Positions 1-12,700 of a DNA stretch of 64,000 bases are shown here, one piece after another. A program made the translations under genes and the position numbers. The stretch is taken from the NCBI RefSeq assembly GCF_037975245.1, contig NC_092564.1, positions 24,426,484 to 24,490,483 of the forward strand, written 5' to 3'. This DNA is from Apostichopus japonicus. Taxonomy: Eukaryota > Echinodermata > Holothuroidea > Aspidochirotida > Stichopodidae. The stretch's first letter is position 1, and the number at the start of each line of letters is the position of its first letter. The notes beneath the pieces are model-generated. The model made no database searches, was not told where the DNA came from, and saw only the letters and a program-made list of their open reading frames with translations.

Positions 1-3000
1 CCTGGCTTGTAACCTCTGGGCTGCTACTTGCTGAAACCGTTGTCAGTGTGGTTGAAGCCTCCGGAGTAGTGCTGGTACTCTCCTCGGTGCTGATCGATTT
101 CGCTGATGAAATAGCTGTCGTCTCGGAACTAGTTTCAGCTGTCGTGGTCAATGCAGAAGAAGTAGATTCCAGAGATGTTGTTAGCTCAGTTGTTTCAACA
201 GTTGTCTGATATGGAGTGGTCGTTTTCCCTACGGAGCTGGTCTCCTTCACAGCTGTCGAGTAAGAGGTTGTTTCCACGGTACTAGAGGAAGGTCCTGTTG
301 TCTCGGAACCTGTAGTAGAACTCTCTGTGGATACGGTGGTAGAATCTGTGTTAGTCGTTTCGGCTGAGGATGTCAATCCTTCTGTCGATGTAGATTCACT
401 TGTCACTCTTTCAGAGGTAGCAGATGTAGTGCTGGCTTGACTAGATGAAGCCTGGCTTGTAACCTCTGGGCTGCTACTTGCTGAAACCGTTGTCAGTGTG
501 GTTGAAGCCTCCGGAGTAGTGCTGGCACTCTCCTCGGTGCTGATCGATTTCGCTGATGAAATAGCTGTCGTCTCGGAACTAGTTTCAGCTGTCGTGGTCA
601 AGGCGGAAGAAGTAGATTCCAGAGATGTTGTTAGCTCAGTTGTTTCAACAGTTGTCTGATATGGAGTGGTCGTTTTCCCTACGGAGCTGGTCTCCTTCAC
701 AGCTGTCGAGGAAGAGGTTGTTTCCACGGTACTAGAGGAAGTTGTTGTCTCGGAACCTGTAGTAGAACTCTCTGTGGATACGGTGGTAGACTCTGTGTTA
801 GTCGTCTCGGCTGAGGATGTCAATCCTTCTGTCGATGTAGACTCACTTGTCACTCTTTCAGAGGTAGAAGATGTAGTGCTGGCTTGACTAGGTGAAGCCT
901 GGCTTGTAACCTCTGGGCTGCTACTTGCTGAAACCGTTGTCAGTGTGGTTGAAGCCTCCGGAGTAGTGCTGGTACTCTCCTCGGTGCTGATCGATTTCGA
1001 TGATGAAATAGCTGTCGTCTCGGAACTAGTTTCAGCTGTCGTTGTCAAGGCAGAAGAAGTAGATTCCAGAGATGTTGTTAGCTCAGTTGTTTCAACAGTT
1101 GTCTGATATGGAGTGGTCGTTTCCCCTACGGAGCTGGTCTCCTTCACAGCTGTCGAGTAAGAGGTTGTTTCCACGGTACTAGAGGAAGGTCCTGTTGTCT
1201 CAGAACCTGTAGTAGAACTCTCTGTGGATACGGTGGTAGACTCTGTGTTAGTCGTCTCGGCTGAGGATGTCAATCCTTCTGTCGATGTAGACTCACTTGT
1301 CACTCTTTCAGAGGTAGCAGATGTAGTGCTTGATGAAGACTCTGTGTTAGTCGTCTCGGCTGAGGATGTCAATCCTTCTGTCGATGTGGACTCACTTGAC
1401 ACTCTTTCAGAGGTAGCAGATGTAGTGCTAGATGAAGACTCTGTGTTAAACGTCTCGGCTGAGGATGTCAATCCTTCTGTCGATGTAGACTCACTTGTCA
1501 CTCTTTCAAAGGTAGCAGATGTAGTGCTGGCTTGACTAGATGAAGCCTGGCTTGTAACCTCTGGGCTGCTACTTGCTGAAACCGTTGTCAGTGTGGTTGA
1601 AGCCTCCGGAGTAGTGCTGGTACTCTCCTCGGTGCTGATCGATTTCGATGAAGAAATAGCTGTTGTCTCGGAACTAGTTTCAGCTGTTGTGGTCAAGGCA
1701 GAAGAAGTAGATTCCAGAGATGTTGTTAGCTCAGTTGTTTCAACAGTTGTCTGATATGGAGTGGTCGTTTCCCCTACGGAGCTGGTCTCCTTCACAGCTG
1801 TCGAGTAAGAGGTTGTTTCCACGGTACTAGAGGAAGGTCCTGTTGTCTCGGAACCTGTAGTAGAACTCTCTGTGGATACGGTGGTAGACTCTGTGTTAGT
1901 CGTTTCGGCTGAGGATGTCAATCCTTCTGTCGATGTAGACTCACTTGTCACTCTTTCAGAGGTAGCAGATGTAGTGCTGGCTTGACTAGATGAAGCCTGG
2001 CTTGTAACCTCTGGGCTGCTACTTGCTGAAACCGTTGTCAGTGTGGTTGAAGCCTCCGGAGTAGTGCTGGCACTCTCCTCGGTGCTGATCGATTTCGATG
2101 AAGAAATAGCTGTCGTCTCGGAACTAGTTTCAGCTGTCGTGGTCAAGGCAGAAGAAGTAGATTCCAGAGATGTTGTTAGCTCAGTTGTTTCAACAGTTGT
2201 CTGATATGGAGTGGTCGTTTTCCCTACGGAGCTGGTCTCCTTCACAGCTGTCGAGGAAGAGGTTGTTTCCACGGTACTAGAGGAAGTTGTTGTCTCGGAA
2301 CCTGTAGTAGAACTCTCTGTGGATACGGTGGTAGACTCTGTGTTAGTCGTCTCGGCTGAGGATGTCAATCCTTCTGTCGATGTAGACTCACTTGTCACTC
2401 TTTCAGAGGTAGAAGATGTAATGCTGGCTTGACTAGATGAAGCCTGGCTTGTAACCTCTGGGCTGCTACTTGCTGAAACCGTTGTCAGTGTGGTGGAAGC
2501 CTCCGGAGTAGTGCTGGTACTCTCCTCGGTGCTGATCGATTTCGCTGATGAAATAGCTGTCGTCTCGGAACTAGTTTCAGCTGTCGTGGTCAAGGCAGAA
2601 GAAGTAGATTCCAGAGATGTTGTTAGCTCAGTTGTTTCAACAGTTGTCTGATATGGAGTGGTCGTTTTCCCTACGGAGCTGGTCTCCTTCACAGCTGTCG
2701 AGTAAGAGGTTGTTTCCACGGTACTAGAGGAAGGTCCTGTTGTCTCGGAACCTGTAGAAGAACTCTCTGTGGATACGGTGGTAGAATCTGTGTTAGTCGT
2801 CTCGGCTGAGGATGTCAATCCTTCTGTCGATGTAGACTCACTTGTCACTCTTTCAGAGGTAGCAGATGTAGTGCTGGCTTGACTAGATGAAGCCTGGCTT
2901 GTAACCTCTGGGCTGCTACTTGCTGAAACCGTTGTCAGTGTGGTTGAAGCCTCCGGAGTAGTGCTGGTACTCTTCTCGGTGCTGATCGATTTCGATGAAG

Positions 3001-3789
3001 AAATAGCTGTCGTCTCGGAACTAGTTTCAGCTGTTGTGGTCAAGGCAGAAGAAGTAGATTCCAGAGATGTTGTTAGCTCAGTTGTTTCAACAGTTGTCTG
3101 ATATGGAGTGGTCGTTTCCCCTACGGAGCTGGTCTCCTCCACAGCTGTCGAGTAAGAGGTTGTTTCCACGGTACTAGAGGAAGGTCCTGTTGTCTCGGAA
3201 CCTGTAGTAGAACTCTCTGTGGATACGGTGGTAGACTCTGTGTTAGTCGTTTCGGCTGAGGATGTCAATCCTTCTGTCGATGTAGATTCACTTGTCACTC
3301 TTTCAGAGGTAGCAGATGTAGTGCTGGCTTGACTAGATGAAGCCTGGCTTGTAACCTCTGGGCTGCTACTTGCTGAAACCGTTGTCAGTGTGGTTGAAGC
3401 CTCCGGAGTAGTGCTGGCACTCTCCTCGGTGCTGATCGATTTCGCTGATGAAATAGCTGTCGTCTCGGAACTAGTTTCAGCTGTCGTGGTCAAGGCGGAA
3501 GAAGTAGATTCCAGAGATGTTGTTAGCTCAGTTGTTTCAACAGTTGTCTGATATGGAGTGGTCGTTTTCCCTACGGAGCTGGTCTCCTTCACAGCTGTCG
3601 AGGAAGAGGTTGTTTCCACGGTACTAGAGGAAGTTGTTGTCTCGGAACCTGTAGTAGAACTCTCTGTGGATACGGTGGTAGACTCTGTGTTAGTCGTCTC
3701 GGCTGAGGATGTCAATCCTTCTGTCGATGTAGACTCACTTGTCACTCTTTCAGAGGTAGAAGATGCAGTGCTGGCTTGACTAGGTGAAG
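1..3789 (-). repeat. Higher-order block A, copy 1 (8 units)
   Basis: Units 450, 447, 648, 450, 447, 450, 450, 447 bp. The same order of lengths and markers recurs at 6232-10020 with identical total length (3789 bp). I count roughly a dozen substitutions, for example gctgtc/gcagtc and tcagaacc/tcggaacc, so identity is about 99.7% by eye. Confidence 0.9.
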
Positions 3790-6700
3790 CCTGGCTTGTA
3801 ACCTCTGGGCTGCTACTTGCTGAAACCGTTGTCAGTGTGGTTGAAGCCTCCGGAGTAGTGCTGGTACTCTCCTCGGTGCTGATCGATTTCGATGATGAAA
3901 TAGCTGTCGTCTCGGAACTAGTTTCAGCTGTCGTTGTCAAGGCAGAAGAAGTAGATTCCAGAGATGTTGTTAGCTCAGTTGTTTCAACAGTTGTCTGATA
4001 TGGAGTGGTCGTTTCCCCTACGGAGCTGGTCTCCTTCACAGCTGTCGAGTAAGAGGTTGTTTCCACGGTACTAGAGGAAGGTCCTGTTGTCTCGGAACCT
4101 GTAGTAGAACTCTCTGTGGATACGGTGGTAGACTCTGTGTTAGTCGTCTCGGCTGAGGATGTCAATCCTTCTGTCGATGTAGACTCACTTGTCACTCTTT
4201 CAGAGGTAGAAGATGTAGTGCTGGTTTGACTAGATGAAGCCTGGCTTGTAACCTCTGGGCTGCTACTTGCTGAAACCGTTGTCAGTGTGGTTGAAGCCTC
4301 CGGAGTAGTGCTGGTACTCTCCTCGGTGCTGAACGATTTCGATGAAGAAATAGCTGTCGTCTCGGAACTAGTTTCAGCTGTCGTGGTCAAGGCAGAAGAA
4401 GTAGATTCCAGAGATGTTGTTAGCTCAGTTGTTTCAACAGTTGTCTGATATGGAGTGGTCGTTTCCCCTACGGAGCTGGTCTCCTTCACAGCTGTCGAGT
4501 AAGAGGTTGTTTCCACGGTACTAGAGGAAGGTCCTGTTGTCTCGGAACCTGTAGTAGAACTCTCTGTGGATACGGTGGTCGACTCTGTGTTAGTCGTCTC
4601 GGCTGAGGATGTCAATCCTTCTGTCGATGTAGACTCACTTGTCACTCTTTCAGAGGTATCAGATGTAGTGCTGGCTTGACTAGATGAAGCCTGGCTTGTA
4701 ACCTCTGGGCTGCTACTTGCTGAAACCGTTGTCAGTGTGGTTGAAGCCTCCGGAGTAGTGCTGGTACTCTCCTCGGTGCTGATCGATTTCGATGAAGAAA
4801 TAACTGTCGTCTCGGAACTAGTTTCAGCTGTCGTGGTCAAGGCAGAAGAAGTAGATTCTAGAGATGTTGTTAGCTCAGTTGTTTCAACAGTTGTCTGATA
4901 TGGAGTGGTCGTTTCCCCTACGGAGCTGGTCTCCTTCACAGCTGTCGAGTAAGAGGTTGTTTCCACGGTACTAGAGGAAGGTCCTGTTGTCTCGGAACCT
5001 GTAGTAGAACTCTCTGTGGATACGGTGGTAGACTCTGTGTTAGTCGTCTCGGCTGAGGATGTCAATCCTTCTGTCGATGTAGACTCACTTTTCACTCTTT
5101 CAGAGGTAGCAGATGTAGTGCTAGATGAAGACTCTGTGTTAGTCGTCTCAACAGAGGATGTCAATCCTTCTGTCGATGTGGACTCACTTGACACTCTTTC
5201 AGAGGTAGCAGATGTAGTGCTAGATGAAGAGTCTGTGTTAGTCGTCTCGGCTGAGGATGTCAATCCTTCTGTCGATGTAGACTCACTTGTCACTCTTTCA
5301 GAGGTAGCAGATGTAGTGCTGGCTTGACTAGATGAAGCCTGGCTTGTAACCTCTGGGCTGCTACTTGCTGAAACCGTTGTCAGTGTGGTTGAAGCCTCCG
5401 GAGTAGTGCTGGTACTCTCCTCGGTGCTGATCGATTTCGATGAAGAAATAGCTGTCGTCTCGGAACTAGTTTCAGCTGTTGTGGTCAAGGCAGAAGAAGT
5501 AGATTCCAGAGATGTTGTTAGCTCAGTTGTTTCAACAGTTGTCTGATATGGAGTGGTCGTTTCCCCTACGGAGCTGGTCTCCTTCACAGCTGTCGAGTAA
5601 GAGGTTGTTTCCACGGTACTAGAGGAAGGTCCTGTTGTCTCGGAACCTGTAGTAGAACTCTCTGTGGATACGGTGGTAGACTCTGTGTTAGTCGTTTCGG
5701 CTGAGGATGTCAATCCTTCTGTCGATGTAGACTCACTTGTCACTCTTTCAGAGGTAGCAGATGTAGTGCTGGCTTGACTAGATGAAGCCTGGCTTGTAAC
5801 CTCTGGGCTGCTACTTGCTGAAACCGTTGTCAGTGTTGTTGAAGCCTCCGGAGTAGTGCTGGCACTCTCCTCGGTGCTGATCGATTTCGATGAAATAGCT
5901 GTCGTCTCGGAACTAGTTTCAGCTGTCGTGGTCAAGGCAGAAGAAGTAGATTCCAGAGATGTTGTTAGCTCAGTTGTTTCAACAGTTGTCTGATATGGAG
6001 TGGTCGTTTTCCCTACGGAGCTGGTCTCCTTCACAGCTGTCGAGGAAGAGGTTGTTTCCACGGTACTAGAGGAAGTTGTTGTCTCGGAACCTGTAGTAGA
6101 ACTCTCTGTGGATACGGTGGTAGACTCTGTGTTAGTCGTCTCGGCTGAGGATGTCAATCCTTCTGTCGATGTAGACTCACTTGTCACTCTTTCAGAGGTA
6201 GAAGATGTAGTGCTGGCTTGACTAGATGAAGCCTGGCTTGTAACCTCTGGGCTGCTACTTGCTGAAACCGTTGTCAGTGTGGTTGAAGCCTCCGGAGTAG
6301 TGCTGGTACTCTCCTCGGTGCTGATCGATTTCGCTGATGAAATAGCAGTCGTCTCGGAACTAGTTTCAGCTGTCGTGGTCAATGCAGAAGAAGTAGATTC
6401 CAGAGATGTTGTTAGCTCAGTTGTTTCAACAGTTGTCTGATATGGAGTGGTCGTTTTCCCTACGGAGCTGGTCTCCTTCACAGCTGTCGAGTAAGAGGTT
6501 GTTTCCACGGTACTAGAGGAAGGTCCTGTTGTCTCGGAACCTGTAGTAGAACTCTCTGTGGATACGGTGGTAGAATCTGTGTTAGTCGTTTCGGCTGAGG
6601 ATGTCAATCCTTCTGTCGATGTAGATTCACTTGTCACTCTTTCAGAGGTAGCAGATGTAGTGCTGGCTTGACTAGATGAAGCCTGGCTTGTAACTTCTGG

Positions 6701-9700
6701 GCTGCTACTTGCTGAAACCGTTGTCAGTGTGGTTGAAGCCTCCGGAGTAGTGCTGGCACTCTCCTCGGTGCTGATCGATTTCGCTGATGAAATAGCTGTC
6801 GTCTCGGAACTAGTTTCAGCTGTCGTGGTCAAGGCGGAAGAAGTAGATTCCAGAGATGTTGTTAGCTCAGTTGTTTCAACAGTTGTCTGATATGGAGTGG
6901 TCGTTTTCCCTACGGAGCTGGTCTCCTTCACAGCTGTCGAGGAAGAGGTTGTTTCCACGGTACTAGAGGAAGTTGTTGTCTCGGAACCTGTAGTAGAACT
7001 CTCTGTGGATACGGTGGTAGACTCTGTGTTAGTCGTCTCGGCTGAGGATGTCAATCCTTCTGTCGATGTAGACTCACTTGTCACTCTTTCAGAGGTAGAA
7101 GATGTAGTGCTGGCTTGACTAGGTGAAGCCTGGCTTGTAACCTCTGGGCTGCTACTTGCTGAAACCGTTGTCAGTGTGGTGGAAGCCTCCGGAGTAGTGC
7201 TGGTACTCTCCTCGGTGCTGATCGATTTCGATGAAGAAATAGCTGTCGTCTCGGAACTAGTTTCAGCTGTCGTTGTCAAGGCAGAAGAAGTAGATTCCAG
7301 AGATGTTGTTAGCTCAGTTGTTTCAACAGTTGTCTGATATGGAGTGGTCGTTTCCCCTACGGAGCTGGTCTCCTTCACAGCTGTCGAGTAAGAGGTTGTT
7401 TCCACGGTACTAGAGGAAGGTCCTGTTGTTTCGGAACCTGTAGTAGAACTCTCTGTGGATACGGTGGTAGACTCTGTGTTAGTCGTCTCGGCTGAGGATG
7501 TCAATCCTTCTGTCGATGTAGACTCACTTGTCACTCTTTCAGAGGTAGCAGATGTAGTGCTTGATGAAGACTCTGTGTTAGTCGTCTCGGCTGAGGATGT
7601 CAATCCTTCTGTCGATGTGGACTCACTTGACACTCTTTCAGAGGTAGCAGATGTAGTGCTAGATGAAGAATCTGTGTTAAACGTCTCGGCTGAGGATGTC
7701 AATCCTTCTGTCGATGTAGACTCACTTGTCACTCTTTCAGAGGTAGCAGATGTAGTGCTGGCTTGACTAGATGAAGCCTGGCTTGTAACCTCTGGGCTGC
7801 TACTTGCTGAAACCGTTGTCAGTGTGGTTGAAGCCTCCGGAGTAGTGCTGGTACTCTCCTCGGTGCTGATCGATTTCGATGAAGAAATAGCTGTCGTCTC
7901 GGAACTAGTTTCAGCTGTTGTGGTCAAGGCAGAAGAAGTAGATTCCAGAGATGTTGTTAGCTCAGTTGTTTCAACAGTTGTCTGATATGGAGTGGTCGTT
8001 TCCCCTACGGAGCTGGTCTCCTTCACAGCTGTCGAGTAAGAGGTTGTTTCCACGGTACTAGAGGAAGGTCCTGTTGTCTCGGAACCTGTAGTAGAACTCT
8101 CTGTGGATACGGTGGTAGACTCTGTGTTAGTCGTTTCGGCTGAGGATGTCAATCCTTCTGTCGATGTAGACTCACTTGTCACTCTTTCAGAGGTAGCAGA
8201 TGTAGTGCTGGCTTGACTAGATGAAGCCTGGCTTGTAACCTCTGGGCTGCTACTTGCTGAAACCGTTGTCAGTGTGGTTGAAGCCTCCGGAGTAGTGCTG
8301 GCACTCTCCTCGGTGCTGATCGATTTCGATGAAGAAATAGCTGTCGTCTCGGAACTAGTTTCAGCTGTCGTGGTCAAGGCAGAAGAAGTAGATTCCAGAG
8401 ATGTTGTTAGCTCAGTTGTTTCAACAGTTGTCTGATATGGAGTGGTCGTTTTCCCTACGGAGCTGGTCTCCTTCACAGCTGTCGAGGAAGAGGTTGTTTC
8501 CACGGTACTAGAGGAAGTTGTTGTCTCGGAACCTGTAGTAGAACTCTCTGTGGATACGGTGGTAGACTCTGTGTTAGTCGTCTCGGCTGAGGATGTCAAT
8601 CCTTCTGTCGATGTAGACTCACTTGTCACTCTTTCAGAGGTAGAAGATGTAATGCTGGCTTGACTAGATGAAGCCTGGCTTGTAACCTCTGGGCTGCTAC
8701 TTGCTGAAACCGTTGTCAGTGTGGTGGAAGCCTCCGGAGTAGTGCTGGTACTCTCCTCGGTGCTGATCGATTTCGCTGATGAAATAGCTGTCGTCTCGGA
8801 ACTAGTTTCAGCTGTCGTGGTCAAGGCAGAAGAAGTAGATTCCAGAGATGTTGTTAGCTCAGTTGTTTCAACAGTTGTCTGATATGGAGTGGTCGTTTTC
8901 CCTACGGAGCTGGTCTCCTTCACAGCTGTCGAGTAAGAGGTTGTTTCCACGGTACTAGAGGAAGGTCCTGTTGTCTCGGAACCTGTAGTAGAACTCTCTG
9001 TGGATACGGTGGTAGAATCTGTGTTAGTCGTCTCGGCTGAGGATGTCAATCCTTCTGTCGATGTAGACTCACTTGTCACTCTTTCAGAGGTAGCAGATGT
9101 AGTGCTGGCTTGACTAGATGAAGCCTGGCTTGTAACCTCTGGGCTGCTACTTGCTGAAACCGTTGTCAGTGTGGTTGAAGCCTCCGGAGTAGTGCTGGTA
9201 CTCTTCTCGGTGCTGATCGATTTCGATGAAGAAATAGCTGTCGTCTCGGAACTAGTTTCAGCTGTTGTGGTCAAGGCAGAAGAAGTAGATTCCAGAGATG
9301 TTGTTAGCTCAGTTGTTTCAACAGTTGTCTGATATGGAGTGGTCGTTTCCCCTACGGAGCTGGTCTCCTCCACAGCTGTCGAGTAAGAGGTTGTTTCCAC
9401 GGTACTAGAGGAAGGTCCTGTTGTCTCGGAACCTGTAGTAGAACTCTCTGTGGATACGGTGGTAGACTCTGTGTTAGTCGTTTCGGCTGAGGATGTCAAT
9501 CCTTCTGTCGATGTAGATTCACTTGTCACTCTTTCAGAGGTAGCAGATGTAGTGCTGGCTTGACTAGATGAAGCCTGGCTTGTAACCTCTGGGCTGCTAC
9601 TTGCTGAAACCGTTGTCAGTGTGGTTGAAGCCTCCGGAGTAGTGCTGGCACTCTCCTCGGTGCTGATCGATTTCGCTGATGAAATAGCTGTCGTCTCGGA

Positions 9701-12700
9701 ACTAGTTTCAGCTGTCGTGGTCAAGGCGGAAGAAGTAGATTCCAGAGATGTTGTTAGCTCAGTTGTTTCAACAGTTGTCTGATATGGAGTGGTCGTTTTC
9801 CCTACGGAGCTGGTCTCCTTCACAGCTGTCGAGGAAGAGGTTGTTTCCACGGTACTAGAGGAAGTTGTTGTCTCGGAACCTGTAGTAGAACTCTCTGTGG
9901 ATACGGTGGTAGACTCTGTGTTAGTCGTCTCGGCTGAGGATGTCAATCCTTCTGTCGATGTAGACTCACTTGTCACTCTTTCAGAGGTAGAAGATGTAGT
10001 GCTGGCTTGACTAGATGAAGCCTGGCTTGTAACCTCTGGGCTGCTACTTGCTGAAACCGTTGTCAGTGTGGTTGAAGCCTCCGGAGTAGTGCTGGTACTC
10101 TCCTCGGTGCTGATCGATTTCGCTGATGAAATAGCTGTCGTCTCGGAACTAGTTTCAGCTGTCGTGGTCAATGCAGAAGAAGTAGATTCCAGAGATGTTG
10201 TTAGCTCAGTTGTTTCAACAGTTGTCTGATATGGAGTGGTCGTTTTCCCTACGGAGCTGGTCTCCTTCACAGCTGTCGAGTAAGAGGTTGTTTCCACGGT
10301 ACTAGAGGAAGGTCCTGTTGTCTCGGAACCTGTAGTAGAACTCTCTGTGGATACGGTGGTAGAATCTGTGTTAGTCGTTTCGGCTGAGGATGTCAATCCT
10401 TCTGTCGATGTAGATTCACTTGTCACTCTTTCAGAGGTAGCAGATGTAGTGCTGACTTGACTAGATGAAGCCTGGCTTGTAACCTCTGGGCTGCTACTTG
10501 CTGAAACCGTTGTCAGTGTGGTTGAAGCCTCCGGAGTAGTGCTGGCACTCTCCTCGGTGCTGATCGATTTCGCTGATGAAATAGCTGTCGTCTCGGAACT
10601 AGTTTCAGCTGTCGTGGTCAAGGCGGAAGAAGTAGATTCCAGAGATGTTGTTAGCTCAGTTGTTTCAACAGTTGTCTGATATGGAGTGGTCGTTTTCCCT
10701 ACGGAGCTGGTCTCCTTCACAGCTGTCGAGGAAGAGGTTGTTTCCACGGTACTAGAGGAAGTTGTTGTCTCGGAACCTGTAGTAGAACTCTCTGTGGATA
10801 CGGTGGTAGACTCTGTGTTAGTCGTCTCGGCTGAGGATGTCAATCCTTCTGTCGATGTAGACTCACTTGTCACTCTTTCAGAGGTAGAAGATGTAGTGCT
10901 GGCTTGACTAGGTGAAGCCTGGCTTGTAACCTCTGGGCTGCTACTTGCTGAAACCGTTGTCAGTGTGGTGGAAGCCTCCGGAGTAGTGCTGGTACTCTCC
11001 TCGGTGCTGATCGATTTCGATGATGAAATAGCTGTCGTCTCGGAACTAGTTTCAGCTGTCGTTGTCAAGGCAGAAGAAGTAGATTCCAGAGATGTTGTTA
11101 GCTCAGTTGTTTCAACAGTTGTCTGATATGGAGTGGTCGTTTCCCCTACGGAGCTGGTCTCCTTCACAGCTGTCGAGTAAGAGGTTGTTTCCACGGTACT
11201 AGAGGAAGGTCCTGTTGTCTCGGAACCTGTAGTAGAACTCTCTGTGGATACGGTGGTAGACTCTGTGTTAGTCGTCTCGGCTGAGGATGTCAATCCTTCT
11301 GTCGATGTAGACTCACTTGTCACTCTTTCAGAGGTAGCAGATGTAGTGCTTGATGAAGACTCTGTGTTAGTCGTCTCGGCTGAGGATGTCAATCCTTCTG
11401 TCGATGTGGACTCACTTGACACTCTTTCAGAGGTAGCAGATGTAGTGCTAGATGAAGACTCTGTGTTAAACGTCTCGGCTGAGGATGTCAATCCTTCTGT
11501 CGATGTAGACTCACTTGTCACTCTTTCAGAGGTAGCAGATGTAGTGCTGGCTTGACTAGATGAAGCCTGGCTTGTAACCTCTGGGCTGCTACTTGCTGAA
11601 ACCGTTGTCAGTGTGGTTGAAGCCTCCGGAGTAGTGCTGGTACTCTCCTCGGTGCTGATCGATTTCGATGATGAAATAGCTGTCGTCTCGGAACTAGTTT
11701 CAGCTGTCGTTGTCAAGGCAGAAGAAGTAGATTCCAGAGATGTTGTTAGCTCAGTTGTTTCAACAGTTGTCTGATATGGAGTGGTCGTTTCCCCTACGGA
11801 GCTGGTCTCCTTCACAGCTGTCGAGTAAGAGGTTGTTTCCACGGTACTAGAGGAAGGTCCTGTTGTCTCGGAACCTGTAGTAGAACTCTCTGTGGATACG
11901 GTGGTAGACTCTGTGTTAGTCGTTTCGGCTGAGGATGTCAATCCTTCTGTCGATGTAGACTCACTTGTCACTCTTTCAGAGGTAGCAGATGTAGTGCTGG
12001 CTTGACTAGATGAAGCCTGGCTTGTAACCTCTGGGCTGCTACTTGCTGAAACCGTTGTCAGTGTGGTTGAAGCCTCCGGAGTAGTGCTGGCACTCTCCTC
12101 GGTGCTGATCGATTTCGATGAAGAAATAGCTGTCGTCTCGGAACTAGTTTCAGCTGTCGTGGTCAAGGCAGAAGAAGTAGATTCCAGAGATGTTGTTAGC
12201 TCAGTTGTTTCAACAGTTGTCTGATATGGAGTGGTCGTTTTCCCTACGGAGCTGGTCTCCTTCACAGCTGTCGAGTAAGAGGTTGTTTCCACGGTACTAG
12301 AGGAAGGTCCTGTTGTCTCGGAACCTGTAGTAGAACTCTCTGTGGATACGGTGGTAGACTCAGTGTTAGTCGTCTCGGCTGAGGATGTCAATCCTTCTGT
12401 CGATGTAGACTCACTTGTCACTCTTTCAGAGGTAGAAGATGTAGTGCTGGCTTGACTAGGTGAAGCCTGGCTTGTAACCTCTGGGCTGCTACTTGCTGAA
12501 ACCGTTGTCAGTGTGGTTGAAGCCTCCGGAGTAGTGCTGGTACTCTCCTCGGTGCTGATCGATTTCGATGATGAAATAGCTGTCGTCTCGGAACTAGTTT
12601 CAGCTGTCGTTGTCAAGGCAGAAGAAGTAGATTCCAGAGATGTTGTTAGCTCAGTTGTTTCAACAGTTGTCTGATATGGAGTGGTCGTTTCCCCTACGGA

